NCBI GenBank assembly: GCA_038496675.1
Contig: CM076658.1
Location: 9,033,627-9,097,626 of the forward strand
DNA from: Rachycentron canadum
Taxonomy: Eukaryota; Chordata; Actinopteri; Carangiformes; Rachycentridae
Direction of reading: 5' to 3'
Length of the DNA: 64,000 nucleotides
The notes beneath the pieces are model-generated. The model made no database searches. It was given only the letters and a program-made list of their open reading frames with translations, and was not told the DNA's origin. Of the stretch, positions 25,350-38,900 are shown one piece after another; positions within the stretch are counted from its first letter, which is position 1, and every line of letters begins with the position of its first letter. Made by a program: the position numbers and the translations under genes.

Positions 25350-25526
25350 AGTTTAAATTGTATATCAAGCAAAATATTCAGTGAGTCCATGAGGATTTAT
25401 TGCTTCTGTCTGTTATAAATGACAGTGACTCTTTGGGTTTGAATTTATTTAAAGAAGCCACCCTGAAAACACTTAAATCATCATTTCAGAGTTTAAATGT
25501 TCCACATTATATGTAAAAACAAAGTC

Positions 25527-25612
25527 CACAGCCATGCTAGTGGCTCTACGAGCTAAATGCTAACACCCTGATGTTGACGTTTACTGCATGTTATAATGCT
25601 AGCATTTTACCT
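25527..25612 (+). repeat. Dispersed repeat family C (ACAGCCATGCT type)
   Basis: CACAGCCATGCTAGTGGCTC, GAGCTAAATGCTAACA and CCTGATGTTGACGTTTA form a recognisable common fish repeat. A second copy is at 53108. Confidence 0.5.
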
Positions 25613-27056
25613 GCATATTCCTTTTAATAGATGGTTTATAACATTGTTTTCATGTGTGCACACAATTGTGTTTCTTAATGTCAGTTATTTGTCAACATTT
25701 AAACAGTAAAACATAAACTCAACTATCTGCTTACAACTATATAATAGTTTTACCCCAATTAGCAATTAAACCAACTAGTTTATATGATTGTAATAATTAA
25801 AATTGGTTTTTCGGATATTTGAAAGTATTGAACGAACAGATCCAATACCTGCTGAGATGTTTTAGTCTAAACCAAAGTGATGAACTAACAGACCCACGCT
25901 GCCCTGCATAAAGTCACCTGCACCTCCTGCAAAACATCACTGTTAAATGCTTTATCCTGTAACTGCATGTCCTAATAAAAGACAAAGCACATGTCAAAAC
26001 ACTTGGAAAATGGTTTAATGATGTTTACAACAAAAGAGAACTGTACAGTTACAGTAAAAGATTATCTTTATATGTGTATAAAAACAAAACAAACAAAAAT
26101 ACAGCAGACAAATGCATCAAAATCTACTATGTATCCTGATTCACATACTTAAAACTCCTACACAATCTTTCAGTTCTATGCCGCCACAAGTGGAGGCCTT
26201 TTTTTTTTGTTTTTTATTTTTTGTCTTGTAGTCAGATCGGAGCAGTGTCCCTCAGTGTTGTAATCCATAATGGAAACCAAAACTCCTTATATTAGAGTCC
26301 TGAACAGTTAATTCTTGTCAGACTGCAGAATAAGAAAAAAAGGAAATAAAACAGGGACACATTCCTTTAGATGAGCCCAAGCTTCCAAAGTGAGTAGTAA
26401 ATGTTTTACAGAATGCATTTCTTGAGATACACAGACTTAATATGTACATGGTTGGCGTTTTTTTTTTTTTTTTTCATATTTTTCTCTCTTGTTGAAAGCC
26501 ATGGTCACTTGGGCTGTGAACTGATAAATCACACGACACACCCAAAAACATACAAAAATACTATATCTTTAACCTACCAAGAGTAAGACAGTTTTGCAAT
26601 TAGTTCCATGCTGTGACAGAAAAAGAGATTACAACAAACAAATGAGAAACAGACACTTTTCACGCAAGTTTATCTCAGAAATATACCAAAATATACATCT
26701 AAGCTTTGGAATTACTGAGGCTAGGACTAAAGCCAGTGCTGGGTTTGTCTCTTAATACACATGCTGCAGGGTGGAAGGGAGAGAAAACAGAGAGATAGAC
26801 AGGACAGAGAGATATCTTTGGTATCTGCATTTGTCAAAAGTTAAATATTTGGATTTTTTGCTTTGGGATAGCGCTTGTGAGGTCCTACAACCTCACCTAG
26901 AGTAAAGCATTAAACAAAGTGTCACTGAAGCCCGTCGGTCAGAGGTCTGAGCCGGAGGGACACAGTCCATGCAGAGTGAAGGACCATGATGCATAGTGTC
27001 ACAGCTGATCAGAGTCTGTAGTGAAGAGATAATGTCAAAGGAGGGAGCAGAAAAGG

Positions 27057-27092
27057 GAAGGAAGGAAGGAAGGAAGGAAGGAAGGAAGGAAG
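27057..27092. repeat. (GGAA)n microsatellite
   Basis: Tandem GGAA/GAAG units in the presumed pou2f1 3'UTR. Confidence 0.85.
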
Positions 27093-27260
27093 AGGAGGGT
27101 GTGACACAGCAGTGAGTTTTAGCGACCGCAGGATGTGTATTCCTGGAGACAACAGGGTAATGTCCTGGGACTACAGTGTACAGATGATGAGGAAGAGACA
27201 CACGCACTGAGAGACGCAGGAACAGCATTTTCACCACAGTCCTTGAGAGAGAGAAAAGAG

Positions 27261-27289
27261 TGTGTGTGTGTGTGTGGGGGGGGGGGGGG
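27261..27289. repeat. (TG)n followed by a 14-G run
   Basis: (TG)7 passes into 14 consecutive G, in the presumed pou2f1 3'UTR. Length is likely unreliable in assembly. Confidence 0.8.
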
Positions 27290-28705
27290 TTGGGACATCC
27301 TAGCAACAGCGCTCAAGACAGACAAACATACAGAGTCCTGAGCATGTACAGTGTGCACAGGATAACCCTCAGCGTGTATTAACAAACATCACCCAGCTAC
27401 CACCGGATTGGTTCGTGTCTGTCAGAGAAAAGCCCGCTCACCTCCCGTTCAGCCCCTTCCAATCCCCGCCCACAGGCACTGAAACCGCTGCACCGGCAGA
27501 AGGCCGGAGTGTTTTTTTCCGGGCAGATACACATTCGCATGCAATAAAAAGCAAACTTTTTTTTGTTTTTTGGGGTTTTTTGTTTTTTTTTTTGTTTTTG
27601 TTTTTTTTACAGATGAACTGAGGGCTCGGGTGAGAGCGTGCAGCCAGGATTTGATGCTGAGCAGTGAGGCGGGGATGGGCGGGAGATGGTGTCGTTCGTA
27701 TACAATCAAGTTAGAAGTCTTTGGTTAATGTTGGTATCACAGGGGAAGCGAGAGCGGGCTGCGACAGCGCACCATCACGTGGGAAGGCTCGTGTACACCT
27801 GTACCTGATCAGGGTCAAAATTAATTTAATTTAAAAGAAATAGGATTGTCAAACTTAAAGATGTTCAAACACGGGGGGGGTTAATATGTAGGTTTACCTC
27901 CACTACATGGTCCATTCATGACAGAAAGTAGCTTTAAATTATTCATTAAACAGAAAAAGTTATAACAAATTATTTCCACTCAATGCTGAAATATATCAGT
28001 GTGCAACATAATAACACCAAACTGTGAAAGGAAAGTAGCAGACATTCATGAGTACTGGTGTTTAATCTGTCTCCCCCTTGTGGTAACATTTGCCTCGACC
28101 CTTCACTAAGTACAGGTGTGACCAGGCTTCCCCACTGACATAAGTATGAGTATTTTCATCGTTTTTTTTTTTTTTTTTTTTGTGAGATTTTATAAAATAT
28201 TTTTTATTTCTTAAGTAGATTAAAGCAGGTTCACTCAGTCTTGAGTTAGAAATGAGGTATACAACAGCTCCTTTTGCCTTACAGGTGCTCCACACTTCCT
28301 TTGTCAACATTAAATACCAGCAAACCAGTGTGGTGGATCAATATAACGACAACTTGATGTGTGGCTGATCCACGAGCGCATCTCAAAATGTTTGAATTAC
28401 CCACTGAAACTGAAGCATTAAAACCAAGTCAGTGGCAAGAAGTTCATCAGTTGTCAGATAATAAGATCATAAGTAGAACACAAACTGTAGTTTTTCCATA
28501 ATAAACCAAAAACTGGCTTGCTTAAAGGCTCTAGTTAATCAGTAGAGAACCCCCCTCTGGACAAACAACAAAAATAAGTACTCTCGTGTCTCACCCTTTT
28601 AAAAATCACTCTCAAACACCCGCTGGAAGATGGGAAAAATGCACTATAATGGTTTGCAGACTGCCCTCACTGTTCTCTCTTTGTAAAACACGCTCATAAT
28701 CTCTC

Positions 28706-28718
28706 TCACACACTCACA

Positions 28719-28771
<53 letters not shown>
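28706..28771. repeat. (CA)n microsatellite
   Basis: About 65 bp of nearly pure CA with two early interruptions (CACTCACACT), in the presumed pou2f1 3'UTR. Confidence 0.9.
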
Positions 28772-28774
<3 letters not shown>

Positions 28775-31700
28775 AACCCACCTGCTGGAATTATTAGTAA
28801 AGCTTTTCTCACAGGTATATTCAACCTGTCTGAGTCACACCTAAAAAACATAGGTAGCAACATAATCATCGCACGCACCAAAATGCCCAAAGTACACTGT
28901 ATTGTTTGTGTGAAAACAATGCACCAGGTGAGCTCAATGCCCAAGCTCTCATTCGCACTCACACACAACAATGCTACAATGCTCATGTCTTCTACGTAAC
29001 AATAAGGCATAAATGATAATGTTAATCTTCTTTGTCAAACTAAGAAAGCCAGTGATCTTGCCCTCTCACACTATACAAAACAATTAAAGGCATAAAGTAA
29101 TATTTAAAAAAAAAAAAAATCAAATGATTGTTAAAGACAGCACAGCAAATCAAGTCCACAATGAAACCCAAAAAACAAAAAAATCTATTAAAAGATTAAG
29201 ATCAGATGCTCCAGTCTCCTACCAAACCACAGGATCTGTCTGTCAGGAGCCTGAACAAGACTCTCCTGTTGAAAAGTCCTCGTCAATACACGACAGACAC
29301 AGGTGTCAGCGACTCACGCTGCACCGAGGCTTGGCCTCAGATTTCTGGGTTTTTTGTTTTTTTTGTTTTTTGTTTTTTTTGGTCTTGACAGTTCTCAAAA
29401 AAATTGCTCTTTTGTAAGAATAAAAAGGAAGATTTAGGGGAGATTTTTTGAGTAAGCATGATAAACACTACATTCAGTCTTGATAACATACTGGTTCAAA
29501 TATAAAATATGAATATCTTACAAGTGTTTATATATATATTTATATGTATAGAATTAAGAAAAGATCGTTTCTCTAATTCTTCAGTCTTTCCTCAGATAAA
29601 TATTTCAGTAACATCCTATGGTGCCGATGGCAACTGCTTCAGCTAGCACACGTTCGACTCATTAGTAACTACAAACAGCACTGGAACAGGACTGAGTCCT
29701 TTAGGCCCATCGTGGCCTCAGAGACAGGGACACCAGCAACGTGAGCAGCCAGACACCTGCCGAGCTGCAAAGAGAAAGGCTTTTACTTTGGCAAGAAGGA
29801 TCTCAAAATAATATTTAAACCTGGAAATACCCCATAAATAGTAGTACTAGAAAATAGCAGTAGTAGGTTGTCTTTTTATGTATGGTTCCTATGTGTGGTA
29901 TAAACTCTGAATGGTAAACCAGACAGTACTTATACATTCTACACTGTTCTATAAACAGAAATGTCTAAAGGTGAACCTTATGTTTAAGTGCTGCTGAGGT
30001 ATATTCAGTCAAAATAATTCAACAAGAGAAAAGAAGTACACGAGGATAACATGGACAAATTTTGCTGCTTACAGTCTCAGTGATTTAATAATTTTTCTGG
30101 TAATTTGTTTTGTTATTTGTAATCAGCCGAACAAAGCTGCTTTTGTATGGGGTTTAGCTGAATGTGTAGCACATAAGAGTACTTAGCCCAGCACAGCAAA
30201 GTTACATAAGATAATTTGACGGGTTTTAAACTAGTCCACAGACAGATTTAGGAAACAGTATAACGTTTCCTAACACGCTGGTTCACAATGTTGGTGCTGA
30301 GAGGACACATAGTATGTTATCTGATGATCAGATCTATGCATTTACATAGGCGAGCCCTCCAGATGGGAGGGTGCAAACCACAAAACCTGATTTTTCACAG
30401 GGTGCAGTCTTAAAGCTATAGGAAAGCATTCAGGCCTCTCAACAGCGCAACTCCACTAGGAGCTTCAGCAGCAAGTTGTTAAAGCTAAGTTTCTGTGATC
30501 CGTATCCAGCAGCACCAAATCAGGAGTTATCAGGTATTGACCAAAGTGAGAGAAGAGGAAAATATTTTACTTTAGCAGTGTGGAGAGCAGATCGCAAATG
30601 GCAACTTGTGTGCTCGGACAGGCACAGCAACTACTGAGGAAAACCACTTTGGTTCAAGCTGTTGTTTTATGGCTGAATATTAGTACAAAACCAAACAACA
30701 GAACCTTTCTATTACACTTCAGAAAAGTCCAAAACTGCTACCAAAATGGCCAAAACTGAATTTAAAAAGGAAAACAAGCCATCAAATGGCTCAAAGAAAT
30801 GCAGACTCAGGCATTCGGGATGAGGCCCCGGTGATAGAAATCAATTCAAAAAGAATAAAAAGGAAACTACTTTCTCGTGCCTCAACTCACCAGTCCATCT
30901 CTTTTTGGTCACTTGTGCTGCCAATTTAAAGTTGAGAGACACACAAAAAAAAAAAGGAAAAAGGTCATCTTTGGAAAATGATCATCAAAATATTGCATTT
31001 CTAAAATCTGTTGACAATGAAGAGAGATTCTGTACTCATAAATATATTGACTAGACTAAGCTACACCAACTACACACAGCAATTATTTTAACAAATATTT
31101 TTGGTATATCTTAAAGTACGTAAGCCAGTCAAGTGACTGTAGACAAAAAAAGACAGAATTTCATTCCTCCCAAAAAAAGGCAGACTGCAGCTCATCAATC
31201 CAGTTTTTTGGTACAGATACTGTGCACAAGTAGATACAACGGTACTACTATTAAAAAGAAAAACAAAAACAACACAATACAATAACCTCATCTAGCCAAT
31301 GCCAACATACGTTTGGTATGATGACCATGCCCACTGACTAGTCCTCCTTGAAACAGACCAGTCGGCCACAGAGCCTAATGCAGTCAATGACCTCTCAGCA
31401 TCTGCCTGAGCTGTAGACAACACATGCAGACTTCTAATTTCTACCTCTGAATCCAAACATAATGTACAGTTTTCCAATGGATCACCAACCAAAACAAATC
31501 ACCCTTAATCGGACACGGCACTGCATGTGTGCTGCTCTCTTTAAAGCTCTCAGGGTAATGTTTTTAGTCATTTTCTATCAGTGTCTATGATCCACACTTA
31601 GACCGCTGTTTTACAAAAGCTTGGCAGCTACTTTGCCACTGCAGCGTGATGTAAAACTCAGTGTTTCCAGAGAGAGAGAGACTCAGAGAGACGCATCTGG

Positions 31701-32084
31701 TCCCTCTGACCCTTAAAGCAATGATAACCTTTATATCGGCCACTTATTACTTGTATTTAAAGCCTTATAACCACGATTAAAAAGTGATAGTTAAATCTTA
31801 ACTTAATATTAGACTTACAAAGTTCTGAAAATGTCAAAAAATACAGACAGTAAAGATAAAGGAAAAAAAGTCTCTAAAATATAACTTTGATATGATTTAC
31901 GTCAAAGCCTGTCCAAAAACCCAAAAGAGATAATCAACGATGGGGCAACACACAGATCCCCATTAGTGATGATGAACATTGTGAAATTAGTAGTAAATCA
32001 GTTTAGTTTGAATGTTAAGAGCAAAATCCTAAAGTTTTTGGTTAGAAGTATTTCAGAGAAAATTCTGACCTGGAAATAGGAGGA

Positions 32085-32515
32085 GATATATATATATATA
32101 TATATANNNNNNNNNNNNNNNNNNNNNNNNNNNNNNNNNNNNNNNNNNNNNNNNNNNNNNNNNNNNNNNNNNNNNNNNNNNNNNNNNNNNNNNNNNNNNN
32201 NNNNNNNNNNNNNNNNNNNNNNNNNNNNNNNNNNNNNNNNNNNNNNNNNNNNNNNNNNNNNNNNNNNNNNNNNNNNNNNNNNNNNNNNNNNNNNNNNNNN
32301 NNNNNNNNNNNNNNNNNNNNNNNNNNNNNNNNNNNNNNNNNNNNNNNNNNNNNNNNNNNNNNNNNNNNNNNNNNNNNNNNNNNNNNNNNNNNNNNNNNNN
32401 NNNNNNNNNNNNNNNNNNNNNNNNNNNNNNNNNNNNNNNNNNNNNNNNNNNNNNNNNNNNNNNNNNNNNNNNNNNNNNNNNNNNNNNNNNNNNNNNNNNN
32501 NNNNNNTACATATAC

Positions 32516-32537
<22 letters not shown>
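32085..32537. other. Assembly gap (400 N) inside a TA microsatellite
   Basis: N from 32107 to 32506, flanked on both sides by (TA)n and then by CA repeats. The round number suggests an estimated or fixed-size gap. Apparent open reading frames across the N are artefacts. Confidence 0.97.
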
Positions 32538-32548
<11 letters not shown>

Positions 32549-32925
32549 AAATGTGAACAGCTTGATTGTGCCGAGAATATTTTCTTCCTGGACACTTGTC
32601 AAGGTTCATGAGGAGCGGCAGGCCAACAACAGTGTCCATCTGGCTACTGTTTGTGGAAAAAATATCTAAGAATCATAAAGGAAATGGACAGAAAACAAAC
32701 AAACAAACAAAAAATAAAAAGTTAACCTCAACCTCATTTGAGGTTCTCTTCTTTTTGGTGGCAGCAAAAGGATTAAATAATGTTAGATACAATGGAAAGA
32801 ATGTGGGGTGGTTAGTGAAGCACAGAGCCTATATCAAACGACCTCCCTACTCCCTACATGGTGTGGTAAGAGTAGTGCACGACATAAGAAATAGGGCGTT
32901 AATTCAGGATGCAGCCTGACTGGCT

Positions 32926-35900
32926 TCACTGAGCCTTGGAGGCAGTGGTAATGGTTGAGGCTTGCACAGGCACAGCAGCCGTGGTGGCTTGATGATGAGC
33001 ATCAGCAGTGACCTGCAGCCCCCCCGCCCCGGCCGACACCAGGCTGACAGGGTTGCTGGTGAGCAGTGACAGGTTCTGGGGGCTCAGAAAGAGCGGCGTG
33101 GTCACCAGGTTGGGTGTGTTACCAGCAGAGGTGTTGGCAAACAGCAGGTTACTGCCGTCCAGAGAAGTGATGGGGATTGTTCCGCTCGATGCCAGAGCTG
33201 TGGAGAATATGGAAGAGAAGAAGCAGTTTTTAGTGAATGACGGTTGCTCTTTCTGCGAGATTTGTCTGTTTTTTTTCCTATCACCAAAATTTATCAGCAG
33301 CTCAGCAGGATTAATTTTTGTACTCGCAAAAGTAATTTTCTCACAGCAGGATTAACTTCATGGGCGTGGCCTGAATTATTTTACCCTCAATATGCAAATG
33401 CATTGTGTCCTCATTAAGTTTTTGCTTTCATTATACAAATTATTCCAACATTGATGAATCCATGATGGAATTTTTTTTTTTTTTTTTTTTTAATAATTTC
33501 TCTGTACATGTTCCAAATATGTTCCCCCGGGCCAGAGACCAGATCTACAATTCTAGGAGATGATATAATTAATTAAAATCAAAAATAACATTTACATAAA
33601 TATATAGACTATTCAAGACTCGTTTTACAGTAATAGACCTTCAATGCAATTTCTGCTCCATACCACACACCGTACAAACCACAAACTCATTTTTAATTAA
33701 AGCTGTTCATCAGTATGTGAGGGATCCAATCAGTCATTACAAGCACATAAAATCTGAGTGACTATTCTACTTAGGAGTCACTGAGTTTAAAATTTAGAAT
33801 TACCATTATGAAAGGTTCTTTGTCTCAAGTATTTATTCTTCCTCACTCTTCCCCTCTTTTGTGCAGGATCTTTCCTCTGTCCCTTGAACCACAAATCACC
33901 CAAACTGAATTTAAAAACAAGCCACAGTTAAAAAGAATGGTTGGGAACCCAGCTCCATAGGATACAACTACAACTGGGTTTGTGTTTTAACTCCAACTAT
34001 AAAATATTTCCCAGTCAGTGTTTAATGTATTGCCATGACATAAGTACATACCTTGAATAGTGGCCAATGTGCTGTTGCTCATCAGGGCAGGACTCAATGC
34101 ACTGCCAAGGCCACCAGGAGTCAGGCTTAGCAGGGCCCCCCTGGACACACAGACACAGGTCAAGATGATTTAGATCAAGAGAAAACATCATAACAACAGA
34201 GGTGATAATTAGAGGACCAGTTTGAAGGTGGACAGTACTAACCCTGGAGCAAACTGGGAGGAGGCCATCAGTCCTGGGTTAAGTCCTGCAGCAGCAGCCG
34301 CCATAGCAGCAAAGCTAGCACTGGTGGGTAGCTGGGCAGCACCCTGCAGCGCTGCAGACAGCCCCGGAGCCGCAACCATCACCTGACCCGTCCCTAAGGT
34401 GGTGGCTATGGATGTCGGAGCCTGGGTGACAATGGTTTGTGCCTGAGTGCCAGCCTTGCTCTCTGTGGTCGTGGACTGAATAGTCGTTGGGGAGGGGCTT
34501 AAAGATGGAGAGCTGGTTGCTGTGGTAACCATTGGTGCAGTGGAGATGACAGATGCAGTATTTGTTGCTCCAACTGTTGTGCCTTTGGGAAAGAATGGTT
34601 GGGGGGGGGACAAAAGAAATAAAAATGAACCTTAAATTCTATCATTTAGTGCAATGAGAAACACACTTTCAGAAAAGCAAACACACACCTGTGAAAGACA
34701 AACTGGAGACGCTGGTGCTGGTGAGAGGCATCACTGGGTTTACAGTCAGAGTGGTGGGTGTATTAATAGTTGGACTGCTCACAAGGCTTGCAGTGCTGGC
34801 CACCTGGGCGACAGAATCAGAGGAAGACTTGAGCGACAGTGTCGTTTAGTTACAGCTACAAACACATTTCCTCTACCTCTACAAAATAATCCCACTAGAA
34901 TCTAATGATAGTGTGTCCACCCTTACCAAAGGGCTACTGGGGGTAAAGATCGTTTTGATGGGGGTGCTGCCTCCTCCACTGTTGCCACTGCTGGGGGGGT
35001 TGATCCTCTTCTCTTTCTGCCGGCGATTGCAGAACCAGACCCGAATCACCTCCTTCTCCATGTTGAGCTGGTCAGCGATCATGGTGATCTCTTCAGAGGT
35101 AGGTTTTTGGTTCTGCTTGAAGAGGGCAAAGAAGCCAGGGATTCCCTGTCAGTACTGAGGAGACTAAATCCTTCACAACTTCCACATACCATTTTTATAA
35201 TTTGACATACTTACAAATTGGAAAAAACAATCAATGAGTTTCCATAGATGGAAAAAAAAATAATAATAATCTTCATAGAAATTCCCCAAACCAAACAAAC
35301 CCTGTGCTATACAGTCTACTCCTCCACCATCTATTCCATTGTGTCAAAATATTACTTAATACTTAGCTTGCATAGTAACCCCAAACTTCTGTTTAAGGGG
35401 AATAAAAACAAACTTATCCTGCGTTGATCAATATTGGTAACTTAAGGAAAAAGAGTTTCTCACCTCCAGAAAGCTCTTTTCTAAGGCCACTCGGATGTTG
35501 GTCTCGATACTGGTCCTCTTCTTCCGTCTGCGGTTGAGCCCCTCTATGCCCATGCCTGGGGAGCCAAGGGCACTGGGGCTGGACAGGGCCTGGTCAGATG
35601 TCAGGTTCTCTGCACAAACAGCACCGACACAACAGAAAGGGAGGGAGGTAAAGACGAGGTACTTTGATACACAAGCTGCCCTATGCCCATTCCACAACAT
35701 AAGTGCAGATGTGACGATAAAACAGGACACATTATGCTGAGTGAGAGTTTTATCCTGTTTTGCCATTTGCTTCTCAATCACTTGTTCAGGGAGGTTCAGG
35801 GACAAACCTGCATCGTTGAGCCACTTCTCCAACAATGGCTTGAGTTTGCACATGTTCTTAAAGCTCAGATTCAAGGCCTCAAAGCGAGAGATGGTAGTTT

Positions 35901-38900
35901 GACTGAAGTCATTTCCATAGAGCTTCCCCATGGCCAGGCCAACATCCCCCTGGAGAGAGAGTTTAATAATGTAAGCACAAGCATCACAATTCATTTTCCC
36001 TGTAGCAAATACTCACCAATGAGTTTATTATATGTATGTATTACTTAATATGTACAAAGAATTTGAGCATGATAATATCCACAGAGGTTGATTTGCAAAA
36101 GAAAAACGCATGGAATAGCAAATTTGAGAATCACTGAACTCTTGAGGACAATAATTCTATTATTCCTAAACACACCTGTGTGAAACCCAGTTTGATACGT
36201 CTCTGTTTGAAGGTCTTGGCAAACTGCTCCAGCTCCTCCAGATCGCTTGGCTCCTCCAGAGTCGGGGTATCCAACCGTTTGGGTGGTGTCTGACTGTGGG
36301 GCAAGGTCTGAATAGGTGTGGCTGCTGTCGTGCGGGTCGGAGTTGCAGGCTGCAGGAAAAAAACAGCAAAACAAAAGAAATTCAAGCAAATCAAAATGCA
36401 TCGGCTTTGTGATGTGAATTTTTACAAGCTCCTGGATTACAGATGGGGAAGTGTTGGCACTGCCAGAATCACTGAAACACATTTTTCAGAGTTTAAAAGA
36501 AGTGCTTACATCACTACTCACCTGAGTTGCAAGGGCGATGCTTGGTTGAGTCGGCAGGAGGTTAGCTTGGCTTTGAGGTAGTTGATTTAGAAGACTCTGG
36601 GTTTGCAATATGCCTAAGAGTGAAAGGCCAACATGGTGGGGAAGATTAAAAGAATTCCTCAACTACAATCCAATACCTTAAATCGCTCGTAATTCTGCAT
36701 GTAAATCAAGCACTGCATGTCTTTTGCTTACCCTGTGGGGGCTGTGGTGGCTGTGAGATGATGAACTGAGCAGACTGCAGTGGGGTGGCAATCGGGTGGC
36801 CAGGCTGAACCAGAACAAACTGAGGCAGACCTAAATTCTGCTGCTGTAGCTGCTGGAATAAAAATGAATGAATAAAATAATCACCACAATCATGCAAAGG
36901 AATTAGGTTTTTTTAATGCCATACACCACACTTAACAGCATCTCCACAGCAATGTAACCATGACTACATATAACCATTACAACTGACGATTGACACGAGT
37001 TCTATGTCAAAATATACCATGAATTATAACACAGTTTTTCTGTTCATCTTACTCTAAGTCTTAGTCTCTGACTTAAAGCAATTCCCAAAACCAAAACAAA
37101 AACACTAACACATATAGTCACATATAGTCTGTTCTGAAACCAAACACACATAATTTGTTGAAGTTTTATATTATCCACATTTCAATTAGCGAAAAGCTGA
37201 CACACCTGTCTTCAGAAAGACGGCAGCAGCTGATTCAAGTCATATAAAAATAAAGCGTTTTGGCGGCTGCCATATTATTTGGAAAATTACCTTATATATA
37301 TATATAATAATAAGTCTATAGTAGAAATACAACTCTGGGCATTGTTCAACTAAAACTAAATTCAAGCTCTAACTGTTGACTTCATTCAAAATCTTTTAGG
37401 GGCTTTAGGAAGTTCTACACAAATATATTTTAAGGATTTACAAAAACCCTGATTATGTCTTACTTGGGTGATCTGGATGGGCTGTGACAGGGGCAGCTGG
37501 GTAATGGGTGTGGCTGCGGAGGCGGAGATGCTCGCCCCAGTGGTGCTGTTCTGCTGGCTGGCTGAATGCTGCACGGCAGCCAGGAGCTGGGCCTGCTGGA
37601 GCAACAGCTGCTGATGCGCTGGGGTCAGGGTCAACTGGAGAGACAGACAGAGGAACAGAGCAGACATAAGACATTACAGAAAGAAGAGAAACAGAAAAGC
37701 AAACACAAAAAACCTTTTATTTCTGTTGTGTTTCGAGCATAGTCATAGAGACTGGATGAGTTAGTGTTGTCACAATACTTAAGTTTTGGCTTCAATACCT
37801 ATTGGGATTTTATGTAACATAACTACTGCAATACCATAGTATGATATTACAAAATGCGTGTTGTATCAAAGACTTCTGACACACTTTACACACTGGCCTT
37901 GACATGTTGGCTTAGAAATTGTCTTTATTAAATACCGTAAGATAAGCACTCGATTCATTCCCTGCTGGCTCCAGTTTTATCAATAGAAGCAGATGGACTG
38001 CATTCGCTGATGCTGTTGCCAACAGCTGTTTAAATGGTTGCTCTGATTTACTTACATGAACTACACCACAGCTCAAATCCCTCTTTTGTATTATTCCAAT
38101 TTGTGAACACACTGACAGATGACAATTAAATGGCTTCACCACTATCCAGAATAACTTAGGTCAGAATACTGACTGTTTTGAATTCAACTTTTCATAAAGG
38201 TATCAAATTAGAACTAAAACTTTGGTTATCATGGCAACACTAATATGAGCCCAAAGAGGCAAATGGAGAGAAAACTCATGCAGCTGAGCCAGGCACAAGT
38301 GCAAATGAGCATGTTGATGCCGTGTTCAAACTCAAATCCACATGCACAGTAACAATTCACAACAGGAGCCTCATTCAACCCATCCCATCTTCTCAACTAC
38401 AGTGCGGACTCAGGGAGAAGATGGATATGAAATGTGTCATGTGATTGGCCCGACCATGAGTTGACAGACACATAGACCATGTCCAAAAAACGTGGTATGG
38501 AGGAATTTGGACATGGCCTTACAACCATGATGATAAGCAGACAGACAGGCAGAGGAGACACCAGCCTTAGCCACAGAATTAAGGGCAAGCCATCATTTTG
38601 CCACCCAGCCTTTCAGCCAGGTTTTACCATGTTCAGGTATCAATCCAGATGCATGGCTACGACAAGATTTTAACTTAAGGCAGTGAGGCAACAGGCCACT
38701 TACTCCAGCAATCTGTCCCCCGGCCAACATTAGCTGGGTTTGAGGCAAAACGCTCTGCTGGACGGAGGTCGAAAGAGCACTCGAGTCTTCCGACTTAGAC
38801 TAGTGGAGGTGAAGCAAAGAGGAGGACTTAGAGGAGATCTTCCTATAGTTATAACTGAGTATTACTGACAGTTTAAGGTAGGCCTGGACAAATTTACTTA

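Larger units (their letters stand above)
25245..32925. other. cd247 3'UTR and the presumed long pou2f1 3'UTR (convergent)
   Basis: No coding exon recognised on either strand. AATAAA at 25344-25349 (+) is about 100 bp after the cd247 stop. From about 26 kb to 32.9 kb the sequence lies directly downstream of the pou2f1 stop on the minus strand; mammalian POU2F1 has a multi-kilobase 3'UTR, so most of this is probably transcribed UTR. A minus-strand AATAAA at 26213-26218 is one possible end. The region holds several microsatellites and the assembly gap. Confidence 0.45.

Noticed and set aside
26893..27306. 137-codon minus-strand frame
   Set aside because: Low-complexity translation of GGAA and TG/G repeats (Ser-Phe-Leu-Pro and His-Thr runs) in the presumed pou2f1 3'UTR.
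31998..32639. Three minus-strand frames of 180-213 codons
   Set aside because: They are mostly N-gap translated as X, with TA-repeat Tyr/Ile at the flanks.
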